64,000 bases of DNA, from NCBI RefSeq assembly GCF_900129875.1, contig NZ_FQXC01000002.1, positions 712,415-776,414 on the forward strand. The letters are read 5' to 3'. Each line of letters starts with the position of its first letter. The stretch's first letter is position 1. A program made the translations under genes and the position numbers. The notes under the pieces are model-generated. The model was given only the letters and a program-made list of their open reading frames with translations. It did not search any database and was not told the origin of the DNA. Origin of the DNA: Marivita hallyeonensis. Lineage in GTDB: Bacteria; Pseudomonadota; Alphaproteobacteria; Rhodobacterales; Rhodobacteraceae. Positions 17,279 through 26,647 of the stretch are shown piece by piece.

Positions 17279-18772
17279 TCACTTACTCAACGCGCCCTTC
17301 AAAGCCGGATAGAGGGCGGTGTAGCGCGCGTAGATCTCTTCATAGGCCGCGACCGCTTTCGGATTGGGGTCGATCACGCGGCCCGGTTTGACCATTGCGG
17401 CGATACCGTCGTCGATGGTGTCGAAATGGCCAACCCCGTGGGCGGCGAGGATGGCGGAGCCGAGTGATGGACCGTCGGTCGAAGCCGGAATCCGCACCGG
17501 GATACCGGCGGTGTCGGCGTGGATCTGCATGAAGAGGTCAGAATTGGTGGCACCACCCCCGGCGATCATTTCGCTGCCTTCGTAACCGCCTTTGGCAAAG
17601 GCATCGAGGATGGCGCGGGTGCCCATGGAGATCCCCTCCATGATCGCGCGGAAGACGTGATGCGGTTCATGCGCCAGCGTCAGACCGGTGATGGCCCCGC
17701 GGGACAGCGCGTCGGTATAGGGCGTTCGGTTGCCCTGAAAGTGGTCCTGCACGATCAGGCCATCCGATCCGGGCGGCAGAGCCGCGGCCCTGCGGTTCAT
17801 CTCGTCGAAATCGAAGTCGCCGCCCACGAAGCGCCGCAACCAGTTGATGATCGACCCGGTGGAGGTTTGCCCGCCTTCGATGATGTAGCGATCGGGGTAG
17901 ACGATGTCGGCATAGGCACCCCACATCCCCGGCGCGTGGAACGGTTTCTCCGTCACTCCGAACTGCAGATGTGACGACCCGGTGATCAAGCAAAGCTGCC
18001 CCGGCTGTGCCACGCCCAAGCCGATCATGCCAATCAGGGCATCCGCTCCGCCTTGCACAAGCTTCGTCTTAGTGGTCAGGCCCAGCGCGTCGGCGGCCTC
18101 TTTTGTGAGCGGACCGACAACTTCGCCCGGTGCGGCGACCCGAGAAGGCCATTTTTCGACCAGATCGCCCATGCCAAGCGCCGACACAAGGCTCTCTGCC
18201 CAGCCGCCATCGCGGTTCGCATAGTGCCAGCGAAGGCCGACGTTGTTCAGCGACGCGCAGCGTTCCCCGGTCAGGCGCAGCGTCAGGTAGTCCTGATATT
18301 CGCAGATGGTTGTCGCTGCATCGTAGACGTCGGGTTCGTTGCGTTTGATCCAGAGCGCTTTCGGGATCATCCATTCGGCGGATACCGGCCCCGCCCCGTC
18401 TGAGTTCAGCTTCAGCCGCGCATCTCCGGTCGCCAAGACGGCCTCGGCTTCCTGATCGGCGCGCACGTCCATCCACATGATCGCGGGCCGAAGAGGTCGC
18501 CCGTTGGCGTCAAGAGCAACCACCGTGCAGCAGGTCGTGGCATAGGCCATCGCCTCGATCTGGTCCCCGGACAGCCCGGCTTCGGCCAGACAGGCACGTG
18601 TGGCCTTGCACAGGCACGCCCACCAATCCTCCGGGTTTTGCTCGGCGCGGGCGCCGGGGGAGAACGTCGTCTCATAAGGTTCGGCATGCGAGGCCAGGCA
18701 CGTGCCGCTCAGGTCATAAATCCGTGCGCGCAGGCTCTCGGTGCCGCCGTCCGCAGTGAGAAAATACGCCAT
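17279..18772 (-). CDS. FGGY-family carbohydrate kinase
   Basis: A 497-residue sugar kinase with two actin-like domains. The N-terminal phosphate loop is ADGGTESLRARIYDL; IMWMDVRAD and CEYQDYLTLRLTGE follow; ADALIGMIGLG and TGSSHLQFG lie in the middle; and the C-terminal ATPase region has AGGGATNSDLFMQIHADTAGIPV and DGPSLGSAILAAHG. Family members phosphorylate ketopentoses, ketohexoses, glycerol or erythritol; it looks closest to the ribulokinase/pentulose-kinase side. Last gene of the (-) arm of the sugar cluster. The ATG at 18772 has GAGGAGGGGAG just upstream and gives the normal length. Confidence 0.88.
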   Translation of the reverse strand: MAYFLTADGGTESLRARIYDLSGTCLASHAEPYETTFSPGARAEQNPEDWWACLCKATRACLAEAGLSGDQIEAMAYATTCCTVVALDANGRPLRPAIMWMDVRADQEAEAVLATGDARLKLNSDGAGPVSAEWMIPKALWIKRNEPDVYDAATTICEYQDYLTLRLTGERCASLNNVGLRWHYANRDGGWAESLVSALGMGDLVEKWPSRVAAPGEVVGPLTKEAADALGLTTKTKLVQGGADALIGMIGLGVAQPGQLCLITGSSHLQFGVTEKPFHAPGMWGAYADIVYPDRYIIEGGQTSTGSIINWLRRFVGGDFDFDEMNRRAAALPPGSDGLIVQDHFQGNRTPYTDALSRGAITGLTLAHEPHHVFRAIMEGISMGTRAILDAFAKGGYEGSEMIAGGGATNSDLFMQIHADTAGIPVRIPASTDGPSLGSAILAAHGVGHFDTIDDGIAAMVKPGRVIDPNPKAVAAYEEIYARYTALYPALKGALSK

Positions 18773-18798
18773 ACTCCCCTCCTCCGTTTCGCGTTGTC

Positions 18799-20016
18799 TC
18801 AGGGTCTTGCGATGATACCCGCCACTGCGTCGACCGCATCCCAGTGCGGCATATGCCCGGCATCGACCATATGGCACGCCACATGCGGGGGCAGATTGAA
18901 CACGTGATCGCGCGGAATGATCGTGTCATGCAGGCCAAAGATCGCGCTGACCGGAACTTGTCCCGCCAATGCTGCGAGTGGTGCGATTGTGTCGATGCGC
19001 TGGGTGTTGTCACGCACCATGTCATCGGCGAGCGCCTTGAGCCGCCCTGACTGCAGCTCCTCCGCCATCGCGGACAGCGCCTGCCAGTCAAGAGCCGCCG
19101 CTTTCGGACCGAGAAGGCGCATCAGATGCGCCAGTTCCCCCGGCCCGGGCGCGTGCGTCATGCCGCTTGTGAACCGTCCGTTCATGTCCAGGCCGCATCC
19201 GGCCGGCGCGATGAGGGTCAAGAGGGCCACCTTGGATGGCAATGCGACCGCCGCCTTCACCGCAACGTGGGCACCGAGGGAATGACCGACAAGGTGAACC
19301 GGTGTCGGTTGGGCGGCCAACTCCGCAACAAGCCAATCGACGAGAGATTCCACATCCGTCGCGTCATTTGTGTTCGCGCCGTGACCCGGCAGGTCGGGTG
19401 CCGTCGCTTTGACACCGGATCGCTGCAGCCGCGCGCGCAGTGCCGCCCAGTTTGAGCCAAGTCCAGCGAAGCCGTGCACGAAATAGACAGGGCGTGTCGT
19501 GTCACCATTGGCGACCGGCCTCGGTGTCCGTACGTCCGACAGAAGCGCACGCACGTCGTCCGCCTCGATCCGACCGCGCCGTCCTGTGCCGGTCACCGTG
19601 TCCAGCGAGATCTCGTTTTGCTCCGCGATCCGGCGCGCCAGAGGCGTCGCACGGGTTAGCGAGGTGTCAGAACGTGCCGCTTGCGCGACCGGCGACGGAC
19701 GTGTGTCTTCTGCTGCGTCCGGTTCTGGCCCTGCGGTGTCCGGCTCTTCGATACCGTCCCAAGCGTCGGCTGTTTCGATCACCGCGATCGGTGTGCCGAC
19801 ATCCACCACATCCCCGGGCGCGACCAGCGTCTCGACCAGCGTACCTGCGCCAAGGGCCGGATATTCCACCATGGTCTTGTCGGTTTCCACTTCCAAAAGC
19901 GGATCGCCCCGCTTGAACGCCTGTCCGGGTTGGACCAGCCATTCGGCGATGGTGCCCTCCTCCATCGTTTCGCCAAGGCGCGGCATCGGCAATGTGAGCT
20001 TTGTCACCGTGCTCAT
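18799..20016 (-). CDS. Lipoyl-carrying E2-like protein with alpha/beta-hydrolase domain (AcoC-type)
   Basis: A 405-residue protein with three parts. A lipoyl domain (about residues 5-80) carries the modified lysine in VETDKTMVEYP. A peripheral-subunit-binding-like segment follows (ATPLARRIAEQNEISLDTVTG, about 124-160). The C-terminal half is an alpha/beta hydrolase (FVHGFAGLGSNW, nucleophile in GHSLGAH, late acid/histidine in AGHMPHWD). The usual E2 acyltransferase domain is absent, as in acetoin-dehydrogenase AcoC proteins. It should accept an acyl group from the E1 pair next door and hand it to CoA. No E3 gene is in the cluster. Start overlaps the E1 beta stop. Confidence 0.87.
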   Translation of the reverse strand: MSTVTKLTLPMPRLGETMEEGTIAEWLVQPGQAFKRGDPLLEVETDKTMVEYPALGAGTLVETLVAPGDVVDVGTPIAVIETADAWDGIEEPDTAGPEPDAAEDTRPSPVAQAARSDTSLTRATPLARRIAEQNEISLDTVTGTGRRGRIEADDVRALLSDVRTPRPVANGDTTRPVYFVHGFAGLGSNWAALRARLQRSGVKATAPDLPGHGANTNDATDVESLVDWLVAELAAQPTPVHLVGHSLGAHVAVKAAVALPSKVALLTLIAPAGCGLDMNGRFTSGMTHAPGPGELAHLMRLLGPKAAALDWQALSAMAEELQSGRLKALADDMVRDNTQRIDTIAPLAALAGQVPVSAIFGLHDTIIPRDHVFNLPPHVACHMVDAGHMPHWDAVDAVAGIIARP

Positions 20017-20996
20017 GCAAACATCTTTCGGGCAGTCTCGACAATCAGATCCGGTGTCGGGACGGAGTTCTGTTCCAACAGGGGTGATACGGATATCGGG
20101 ATATCCTCACCGGCCACTCGGACGACCGGATCCTCAAGGAAATCAAAGCACTCTTCGGTGATCCGCGCCGCCAGCTCCGCGGCGACGCCACCCGTCATGA
20201 CACCCTCCGACACCACCATCGCGCGTCCAGCTTGCTCGACCAGCGGGCGGATCGTGTCGAAATCGAGCGGATTCAGAGTGCGCAGATCCACGACGGCAGC
20301 CTCAATCCCGTGCTTGGACGCCATCTCTTCCGCCGCTGCCAGCGCATGATGGACTTGCCGCGAATAGGTGACGATCACCAAATCCTTACCCTCGCGCAGC
20401 ACCTTGGCGCGCCCCCATTCGGCAGGCTCGACATCCGGGTCAAGCACGCCTTTCATGGTGTAGAGGCCCTTGTGCTCGATGAACACGACCGGATCGGGTT
20501 GCTGCAGCGCCTGGCGCAGCAGGTGATAGGCGTCCTCCACCGTGGCAGGCATGGCAAGGCGAAGGCCTGGGGTGTGCATCACGTACCCTTCAAGGCTCTG
20601 ACTGTGCTGGGCGCCTGCGGATCGCCCAGTGCCGCCTTGCGTGCGCAGAACCATCGGAACTCCGATCTGACCGCCGAACATGTAACGAATCTTGGCCGCC
20701 TGATTGGCAAGCTGGTCCATCGTCATGCCGATGAAATCGACATACATCAGTTCGGCCACCGGCCTCAGCCCGGTCATCGCGGCCCCGACCGCCGCCCCAA
20801 CGATGGCAGCTTCGGAGATCGGTGTGTCGATGACACGCTCCGGTCCGAACTCGCTGATCAGGTTCTTCGTGACACCGTAGGCGCCGCCGTACCGGCCCAC
20901 CTCTTCTCCCATGACGATCACGCTGTCGTCGGCGGTCATCGCCTCGCTCAGGGCCAGCTTCAGCGCATCACGGTACGTGGTTTCTTGCATCGCCAT
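20013..20996 (-). CDS. 2-oxoacid/acetoin dehydrogenase E1 component, beta subunit
   Basis: A 327-residue transketolase-like E1 beta. Typical stretches: VIVMGEEVGRYGGAYGVTKNL, RVIDTPISEAAIVGAAVGAAMTG, MQLANQAAKIRYMFGG-type region with MDQLANQAAKIRYM, and VVDLRTLNPLDFDTI. It completes the ThDP site with the E1 alpha encoded just upstream. The ATG at 20996 is preferred (AGGGG about 8 bases upstream); GTG at 21005 and ATG at 20990 are alternatives. Confidence 0.9.
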   Translation of the reverse strand: MAMQETTYRDALKLALSEAMTADDSVIVMGEEVGRYGGAYGVTKNLISEFGPERVIDTPISEAAIVGAAVGAAMTGLRPVAELMYVDFIGMTMDQLANQAAKIRYMFGGQIGVPMVLRTQGGTGRSAGAQHSQSLEGYVMHTPGLRLAMPATVEDAYHLLRQALQQPDPVVFIEHKGLYTMKGVLDPDVEPAEWGRAKVLREGKDLVIVTYSRQVHHALAAAEEMASKHGIEAAVVDLRTLNPLDFDTIRPLVEQAGRAMVVSEGVMTGGVAAELAARITEECFDFLEDPVVRVAGEDIPISVSPLLEQNSVPTPDLIVETARKMFA

Positions 20997-21001
20997 GACG
21001 G

Positions 21002-22015
21002 TCACCCCTGCGCCAGCACGCGGTCCAGTCGGACGCGTACAGGTTCGGGTTCGGGCTGCGACGGGTCGTAGACATCGCGGAACATCGACGCCATCTGTGG
21101 CTCTTCCCCGGCGACTGCAAAATCAATCGAGCCATCCATTTCTTTCGCGACAGTCGCGTCCAACGCGTCAAGGTCAGCCTCAGTCATCAACCCGGCTTCG
21201 ATCAGCTTTTCGCGGGCGCGCAGGACCGGGTCTTTCTTGCGCCCCTCGTCCTCTTCCGCCTCGGCGCGATAAGGGGATTTGTCCTTCCGCGCATGGCCAT
21301 AGAAGCGGTAACAATCCACGGCCAGGAATGCGGGCGTGCCCGCGCGGGCCCCGTCCATCAATTCCGTTGCCGCTTCGGCCACGTCTTCGACGTCAAGCCC
21401 ATCGACCGTACGCGCCGCAAGGCCAAACGCCTCCGCGCGTTCGTGCAGGTTCGGGTTGGCGGTCGCCTGATCGATGCGGGTGCCCATGCCGTACTGGTTG
21501 TTGATGCAGACAAACATCACCGGCAGCTTCCACAGTGCGGCCATGTTCATGCTCTCGTAGAGGATGCCCTGCCCGGTCGCGCCGTCGCCGAAGAACGCAA
21601 CGGACACAGCGCCGCTTTTCTGATGTCGCGCCGATAGCCCCGCACCGACGACCGCCGGAATTCCACCACCAACGATGGCGTTCGCGCCCAGATGGCCAAG
21701 TCCCATATCGGCGATGTGCATGGACCCGCCCTTGCCGTGGCAATAGCCGCAGTCCTTGCCTGCGATTTCAGCCATCATCCGGTTGGGATCGGCCCCGCGC
21801 GCAAGAAAAATTCCATGCCCCCGGTGGTGTGTCGTGAACGTGTCGCCGTCCTGCATCGCTGCACACACACCAACAGCCGCGCTTTCTTCGCCAATAGACA
21901 AGTGCAGCATTGACCCTGCGGATTGCCCCCGCACGAAGAGCTCGCCTACGCGTTCTTCGAACGTGCGAACCCGGCGCATGTCTTCATAGAGCTTTGGCAG
22001 CGTTGAGTTTTTCAT
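21002..22015 (-). CDS. 2-oxoacid/acetoin dehydrogenase E1 component, alpha subunit
   Basis: A 337-residue E1 alpha. The ThDP-binding motif begins FGDGATGQGILYESMNMA and ends in CINNQYGMGT; GKGGSMHIAD and ANAIVGGGIP are the standard surrounding blocks. The length and motifs match acetoin dehydrogenase AcoA or branched/pyruvate E1 alpha. Together with E1 beta and the AcoC-like E2 it should cleave a 2-oxoacid or an acetoin-like ketol to an acyl-CoA. Its place between a sugar epimerase and a sugar kinase is unusual. Confidence 0.9.
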   Translation of the reverse strand: MKNSTLPKLYEDMRRVRTFEERVGELFVRGQSAGSMLHLSIGEESAAVGVCAAMQDGDTFTTHHRGHGIFLARGADPNRMMAEIAGKDCGYCHGKGGSMHIADMGLGHLGANAIVGGGIPAVVGAGLSARHQKSGAVSVAFFGDGATGQGILYESMNMAALWKLPVMFVCINNQYGMGTRIDQATANPNLHERAEAFGLAARTVDGLDVEDVAEAATELMDGARAGTPAFLAVDCYRFYGHARKDKSPYRAEAEEDEGRKKDPVLRAREKLIEAGLMTEADLDALDATVAKEMDGSIDFAVAGEEPQMASMFRDVYDPSQPEPEPVRVRLDRVLAQG

Positions 22016-22034
22016 GTGTTTTCCAAGACCCCAG

Positions 22035-22883
22035 TCAGATCAACCCGTATTGCCGGGCCTTGTTGCGCAGGAACGGTAGTCCGTTTTCCATCACTTCAGC
22101 CTCACCCGAGGCAACGGGACGCCAGACGGACAGGCCCACGGCGATCTCTGGCGGCATGTTGATGAAACTTTCCATCGCCAGACCACCTTTGAACCCGACC
22201 GCTCGCAGCGCACCGAAGATTTCGTCCCAGGCAATGGTGCCTGCGCCCGGCGTGCCCCGGTCGGATTCGGACAGGTGGATGTAGCGCAGATGGTCGCGCG
22301 CATCGATGATGCCCTGCGCGACGCCCTTCTCTTCGATATTCATGTGGTAGGTGTCCAGATGGACAAACATATTGTCCGCGCCGATCCGCTCGATCATGTC
22401 GACCGCCTGCCACCCGGTGTTGAGCAAATGCGTTTCGTACCGGTTGACCGGCTCGATCCCGAACAAAAGCCCAAGCGATTTTGCGTGTCTTGCAGCGCGT
22501 GTCAGCGCGTCTGCCACGTTGTCGAGTTCGGCCTGCGACGGCGGCTGACCCGAGCGTTCGCCGATCCCGCCATAGACCACGCCGGACAGTGCCTCGGCTC
22601 CGATTGCGGCACATTTGTCCAACGCAACTTTCAGAAATTCCACCGCGCCATCCGGGTTGCGCGAGGCCCAGACTGCTTCCGGCAGACCAAGCGAGCACAC
22701 GGCCCGCATTTCCGCCGCTTCAAGCACGGACCGGCTGTGATCGGCATCGACGCTGGGCGGGTCGAGCAGCGCGATTTCCAGGAAATCCATGCCATAGGAT
22801 TTCGCTTTCGCGACCGCCGTTTCGCACCCGGCCCTGTCCCACGACATGGTCCACATGCTGGTATGAACGCCGAACCCTTCCAT
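22035..22883 (-). CDS. Sugar phosphate isomerase/epimerase (ketose 3-epimerase-like TIM barrel)
   Basis: A 282-residue xylose-isomerase-like TIM barrel resembling D-tagatose/D-psicose 3-epimerases. Metal-site residues are seen in GIEPVNRYETHLLNT (glutamate), VHLDTYHMNIEE (aspartate and histidine), HLSESDRGTPGAG, and the late AMESFINM glutamate. Likely converts one free ketose or its phosphate to the C3 epimer. The ATG at 22883 overlaps the SorC stop by one base and has GGAGG upstream. Confidence 0.85.
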   Translation of the reverse strand: MEGFGVHTSMWTMSWDRAGCETAVAKAKSYGMDFLEIALLDPPSVDADHSRSVLEAAEMRAVCSLGLPEAVWASRNPDGAVEFLKVALDKCAAIGAEALSGVVYGGIGERSGQPPSQAELDNVADALTRAARHAKSLGLLFGIEPVNRYETHLLNTGWQAVDMIERIGADNMFVHLDTYHMNIEEKGVAQGIIDARDHLRYIHLSESDRGTPGAGTIAWDEIFGALRAVGFKGGLAMESFINMPPEIAVGLSVWRPVASGEAEVMENGLPFLRNKARQYGLI

Positions 22884-23857
22884 CACGCGCCTCCATTCTC
22901 TTCAGCGGCCAGCAATGCATTGGCCAAACCTTCGTCCACGAGGAGTTTTTTCACGTATCCGGCACGCAGCACGGCCAATGTCGCGGCAAGTTTGCCTGAG
23001 CCACCGGCAAGAAGGACAGTATCCATATCGGCCATGTCGGATGGTTGCACGCAAGGTGTGGACCGGTTCAATTCGATATCCGCGACCGTACCGTCGGCCC
23101 TATAGAATACGCCGCAACAGTCCCCGACCACGTCTGCATCACGGAGTTGCTGGATTTGATCCGCGCTGAAGATGTCGCTGTCGAACAGGATTGCACCTTC
23201 CTGGCATTCTCCAACGCTCATGAACGCATGATCCGCGCGGCGGGCGACACCGATTGCCTCCCGGACAAGCCGCTGTGACATGATCCTCTCACAAGCCTCC
23301 GCGTTGTCGGCCACAAAGGGCGCGGGTAGCAGAATGGCCTGCCCGCCGGTTTGCGCGGCAAGGCGGACGCACACGTCGCCGGGCGCAGTGTGCGACGCGT
23401 AAGTCACCGACCCCATGAGCGACACGAAGGTCAGGCCACTGTTGCGGACGCCCGTCAGGTTGTCGGCCATGGCAGAGAGCGTCCGCCCCCAACCCACGCC
23501 AACGGTCACCGGCGCATCTGATCCAGCGATGCGCGCAAGATAGCCGCTTGCCAGAATCGCCACGGCATTGCGGGCCAAAACGTCATCGCCTGCGGTATCG
23601 CCCACGGGCGCGACCTGCACCTCCTGCAATCCGAACAGGCTGACCAGACGATCTGCCAAGGCCAACGTACGTGCCGTACGGTGTTCGACGGCAATCCGTA
23701 CAAGTCCCTGTTCACGCGCATCGGCCAACATGCGCAGCACTTTGAACCGCGAAATACCCAGTCTTTTACTGACGTCCTGCTGGCTCAGATTGCCCACGTA
23801 GTAGAGCCACGCCGCCTGCGCGATATCGTTGTCAGCCTGACGTTTCTGCATCAGCAT
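22883..23857 (-). CDS. SorC-family sugar-binding transcriptional regulator
   Basis: A 324-residue SorC/DeoR-type regulator. The helix-turn-helix is [31 protein letters not shown] (about residues 23-53); the rest is the NagB-like sugar-phosphate domain with [25 protein letters not shown] and [12 protein letters not shown]. First gene of the (-) arm; likely responds to a phosphorylated intermediate of the pathway and represses both arms through the divergent promoter at 23899-23948. Confidence 0.9.
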   Translation of the reverse strand: MLMQKRQADNDIAQAAWLYYVGNLSQQDVSKRLGISRFKVLRMLADAREQGLVRIAVEHRTARTLALADRLVSLFGLQEVQVAPVGDTAGDDVLARNAVAILASGYLARIAGSDAPVTVGVGWGRTLSAMADNLTGVRNSGLTFVSLMGSVTYASHTAPGDVCVRLAAQTGGQAILLPAPFVADNAEACERIMSQRLVREAIGVARRADHAFMSVGECQEGAILFDSDIFSADQIQQLRDADVVGDCCGVFYRADGTVADIELNRSTPCVQPSDMADMDTVLLAGGSGKLAATLAVLRAGYVKKLLVDEGLANALLAAEENGGA

Positions 23858-23898
23858 GACGCGACAAACTCCTCCCAGCGGCCTGCGACAAAATGGCT

Positions 23899-23926
23899 TG
23901 ACCGAGGCTTTTCTGATTATATAGTC
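23899..23926 (+). promoter_or_regulatory. Promoter of the sugar ABC/dhaKL arm
   Basis: TTGACC (23899-23904), 16-nt spacer, TATAGT (23921-23926). The -10 overlaps the -10 of the opposite promoter. Confidence 0.5.
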
Positions 23927-23943
23927 ACAAACGTGCAGTCAAT
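23917..23943 (-). promoter_or_regulatory. Promoter of the SorC-epimerase-E1/E2-kinase arm
   Basis: On the (-) strand TTGACT (23943-23938), a short 15-nt spacer, then TATAAT (23922-23917). The core is shared with the (+) promoter, so simultaneous occupancy is unlikely. Confidence 0.45.
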
Positions 23944-23948
23944 GCACA
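23934..23948. promoter_or_regulatory. Palindromic operator candidate in the divergent promoter
   Basis: GTGCA-gtcaa-TGCAC, perfect 5-bp arms. It covers the -35 of the (-) promoter and the start region of the (+) promoter, a position from which one repressor could close both. The SorC protein encoded at 22883-23857 is the likely binder. Confidence 0.55.
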
Positions 23949-24085
23949 AGTGTTACAAGACCGCTGCAAGGCTGGGCTTCAACCGGCCGGAAACGACGGT
24001 CGACGTTACGATTTCATCCGGTGTGGCGGTACCTCTGCCAGACCGGGAAACGACCCGCAAAGACGGGCATAGGGAGGAAGATTTG

Positions 24086-25075
24086 ATGAAGACCAAGCTC
24101 AAAATGCTGACCGCTGCAGCGCTGGCGTCAACGGCGCTCGTTGGCACGCAAGCCGCGGCCGAAGCGCATTCCAAGAACATCGCAACCGTCGTGAAGATCG
24201 CAGGCATCCAGTGGTTCAACCGCATGGAAGAAGGCGTCAACAAGTTCGCCGAAGAGACTGGGATGAACGCGTTCCAGGTCGGCCCGGCACAAGCTGATCC
24301 GCAGCAGCAGGTTGCGCTGATCGAAGACATGATTGCGCAGGGCGTCGATGCTCTGGCCGTGGTTCCGATGTCACCAGAAGCCCTAGAGCCGGTACTCGGT
24401 CGCGCCATGGAAGCGGGCATCGCCGTCATCACGCACGAAGCGGCTGCGCAACAGAACACAGCCTATGACCTCGAAGCATTCGTGAACGAGGACTTCGGCG
24501 CAAACCTCATGGAACAGCTTGCCACCTGTATGGGCGGTGAAGGCGAATACGCCGTGTTCGTCGGCTCGCTGACGTCGCAGACGCACAATCAGTGGGTCGA
24601 TGGCGCGATTGCCCATCAGGAAGCCAACTATCCGAACATGACGCTGGTTGGCGACAAGAACGAAACCTTTGACGACGCAGAACAGGCCTACACCAAGGCA
24701 CAAGAGGTTCTGCGCGCCTTCCCGAACATCAAGGGCATGCAGGGATCGGCTTCGACCGACGTCGCCGGCATCGGTCGCGCGATCGAAGAGCGTGGCATGG
24801 AGGACGCCACCTGCGTCTTCGGCACCTCCCTGCCCTCGATTGCCGGCCAGTACCTTGAGACCGGCGCGGTCGACGGTATCGGCTTCTGGGATCCAGCGGT
24901 CGCAGGCGAAGCGATGAACAAGCTCGCCGTCATGGTGATGAACGGTGAAGAAGTCACCGACGGTATGGACCTTGGCCTGCCGGGCTACGAAAGCATCTCA
25001 CTCGATGGCAAGGTCATCTATGGCCAAGCCTGGGTGAACGTGAACGCGGACAACATGGCCGATTATCCGTTCTGA
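24086..25075 (+). CDS. Sugar ABC transporter periplasmic binding protein (RbsB-like)
   Basis: A 329-residue type I periplasmic binding protein. A Sec signal peptide ([25 protein letters not shown]) precedes [28 protein letters not shown], then [24 protein letters not shown] and [33 protein letters not shown] lies before the ATG at 24086; the longer open frame upstream is dropped because it runs through the promoter. First gene of the (+) arm; delivers a sugar to 25151-28666. Confidence 0.93.
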   Translation: MKTKLKMLTAAALASTALVGTQAAAEAHSKNIATVVKIAGIQWFNRMEEGVNKFAEETGMNAFQVGPAQADPQQQVALIEDMIAQGVDALAVVPMSPEALEPVLGRAMEAGIAVITHEAAAQQNTAYDLEAFVNEDFGANLMEQLATCMGGEGEYAVFVGSLTSQTHNQWVDGAIAHQEANYPNMTLVGDKNETFDDAEQAYTKAQEVLRAFPNIKGMQGSASTDVAGIGRAIEERGMEDATCVFGTSLPSIAGQYLETGAVDGIGFWDPAVAGEAMNKLAVMVMNGEEVTDGMDLGLPGYESISLDGKVIYGQAWVNVNADNMADYPF

Positions 25076-25091
25076 TCCGTTGCAGCACAGA

Positions 25092-25113
25092 GGGGCGGCT
25101 TTCACGCCGCCCC
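25092..25113 (+). terminator. Hairpin between binding-protein and ATPase genes
   Basis: GGGGCGGC-tttcac-GCCGCCCC, perfect 8-bp GC stem followed by ATTTTG. It resembles a weak intrinsic terminator or mRNA stabiliser within the operon and would favour more binding protein than membrane components. Confidence 0.65.
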
Positions 25114-25150
25114 ATTTTGTCGAAAATCACTGAATTCAAGTTGGTTGTTC

Positions 25151-26647
25151 ATGTCCTCAGACCATGACACCGCGTTTATCGACCTGCGCGCGATCACCAA
25201 ACGGTACGCGGGGGTGACCGCGCTGGACTCTGTCGATTTCACCGTCCAGCCCGGCGAGGCCGTCTGCCTTGCGGGCGAAAACGGATCCGGGAAATCGACC
25301 CTCATCAAGATCATCTCGGGTGTGGAGCCCGCCACCGAGGGCACCGTGCGCATCGCGGGGAAAGAGCGCCCCTATTTGAACCCGCGCATCTCTGCTGCCG
25401 CCGGGGTCATGGTGATCTTTCAGGATTTTTCACTCTTCCCGAACCTGAGCGTGGCCGAGAACATCGCCTTTGCGACGCAGTTGTCGACCCATGAACGGTT
25501 CTTCAAATCGCGCGCCACGCGCGAGATCGCGCGCAAGGCGCTGGACCGGATCGGCGTCGAGATTGATCTCGACGCCCGGGTCGAGACGCTTCCCGTCGCG
25601 CAGAAACAGTTGGTCGCGATCTGCCGCGCGCTGGCCTCGCAGGCGCAGCTCATCATCATGGACGAACCCACCACCGCGTTGACCGAAAAAGAAGTGCGCC
25701 GCCTGCAGGGCATTATCCGCATGCTCAAGGACGAAGGCGTGGCGGTGATCTTTGTCAGCCACAAGCTCGCTGAAGTGCTTGAAGTTTCTGAAAAAGTGGT
25801 CGTTCTGCGCAACGGCAAGAAGGTGGCCGAGGGTCCGGCGACCGATTTCGATACGCAATCGCTGACCTACCACATGACTGGCCGTGATGTGCCGGAGGTT
25901 CCACCAAGCGAGGTCATGGCTGGCGCCGAAACGCTGATGCATGTCGAAAGTCTCACGAAGGAAGGGTCGTTCGCGGACATAAGTTTCGATCTGAAAACCG
26001 GCGAGGTCCTTGGCATCACCGGTCTTCTGGGGAGCGGGCGCACATCCGTTGCCAAGGCGCTGTTCGGCTTGGTCGCGCCAGATGCGGGCAGCATCACCGT
26101 CGAAGGCAAGCCCGTGCCGACCGGTGACCCGCAAGCGGCCTCTATGGCGCGGATCGGCTACGTACCCGAAGATCGTCTGACCGAGGGCCTGTTCCTCAGC
26201 CAGTCCATCCTGCGAAACGTGGCGATTGGACGGCTCGACGCGCATACAAGCGGCGGTTTCCTGAATATGGCTGGTCTTGTGGACGAGGCATCCGATTGGT
26301 TGAAGCGACTCAAGGTGAAGGCGCCGGATGTTGAGGCTCCCGTCCAGTCCCTGTCCGGCGGCAATCAGCAACGCGTGGCATTGGCCCGGTGGCTGTCGCG
26401 TGCGCCCCGCGTGCTCGTGCTGAACGGCCCCAGCGTCGGCGTTGACGTGGGGTCCAAGGCCGACATTCACGATATCATCCGCGATCTTGCATCGCAGGGT
26501 ATCGGGATCATCGTGATCTCGGATGACTTGCCGGAATTGCTGGCCACCTGTCATCGCATTCTCGTCATGCGCGACGGACGCATCATAGATGAGCTGGACG
26601 GCCGCTCTGTCACCGAAGACGACCTTGCGCACAGGCTGGCCTCATGA
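25151..26647 (+). CDS. Sugar ABC transporter ATPase, tandem domains (RbsA-like)
   Basis: A 498-residue protein with two nucleotide-binding domains. Domain 1 is canonical: GENGSGKSTL, Q-loop in FQDFSLF, LIIMDEPTTALTEKE. Domain 2 has GLLGSGRTSVAKAL and a full signature LSGGNQQRVALARW, but its Walker B reads VLVLNGPSVGVD, lacking the usual Asp-Glu pair. So the second site is probably not hydrolytic. The ATG at 25151 is preferred over TTG at 25145. Energises uptake with the two permeases that follow. Confidence 0.93.
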   Translation: MSSDHDTAFIDLRAITKRYAGVTALDSVDFTVQPGEAVCLAGENGSGKSTLIKIISGVEPATEGTVRIAGKERPYLNPRISAAAGVMVIFQDFSLFPNLSVAENIAFATQLSTHERFFKSRATREIARKALDRIGVEIDLDARVETLPVAQKQLVAICRALASQAQLIIMDEPTTALTEKEVRRLQGIIRMLKDEGVAVIFVSHKLAEVLEVSEKVVVLRNGKKVAEGPATDFDTQSLTYHMTGRDVPEVPPSEVMAGAETLMHVESLTKEGSFADISFDLKTGEVLGITGLLGSGRTSVAKALFGLVAPDAGSITVEGKPVPTGDPQAASMARIGYVPEDRLTEGLFLSQSILRNVAIGRLDAHTSGGFLNMAGLVDEASDWLKRLKVKAPDVEAPVQSLSGGNQQRVALARWLSRAPRVLVLNGPSVGVDVGSKADIHDIIRDLASQGIGIIVISDDLPELLATCHRILVMRDGRIIDELDGRSVTEDDLAHRLAS

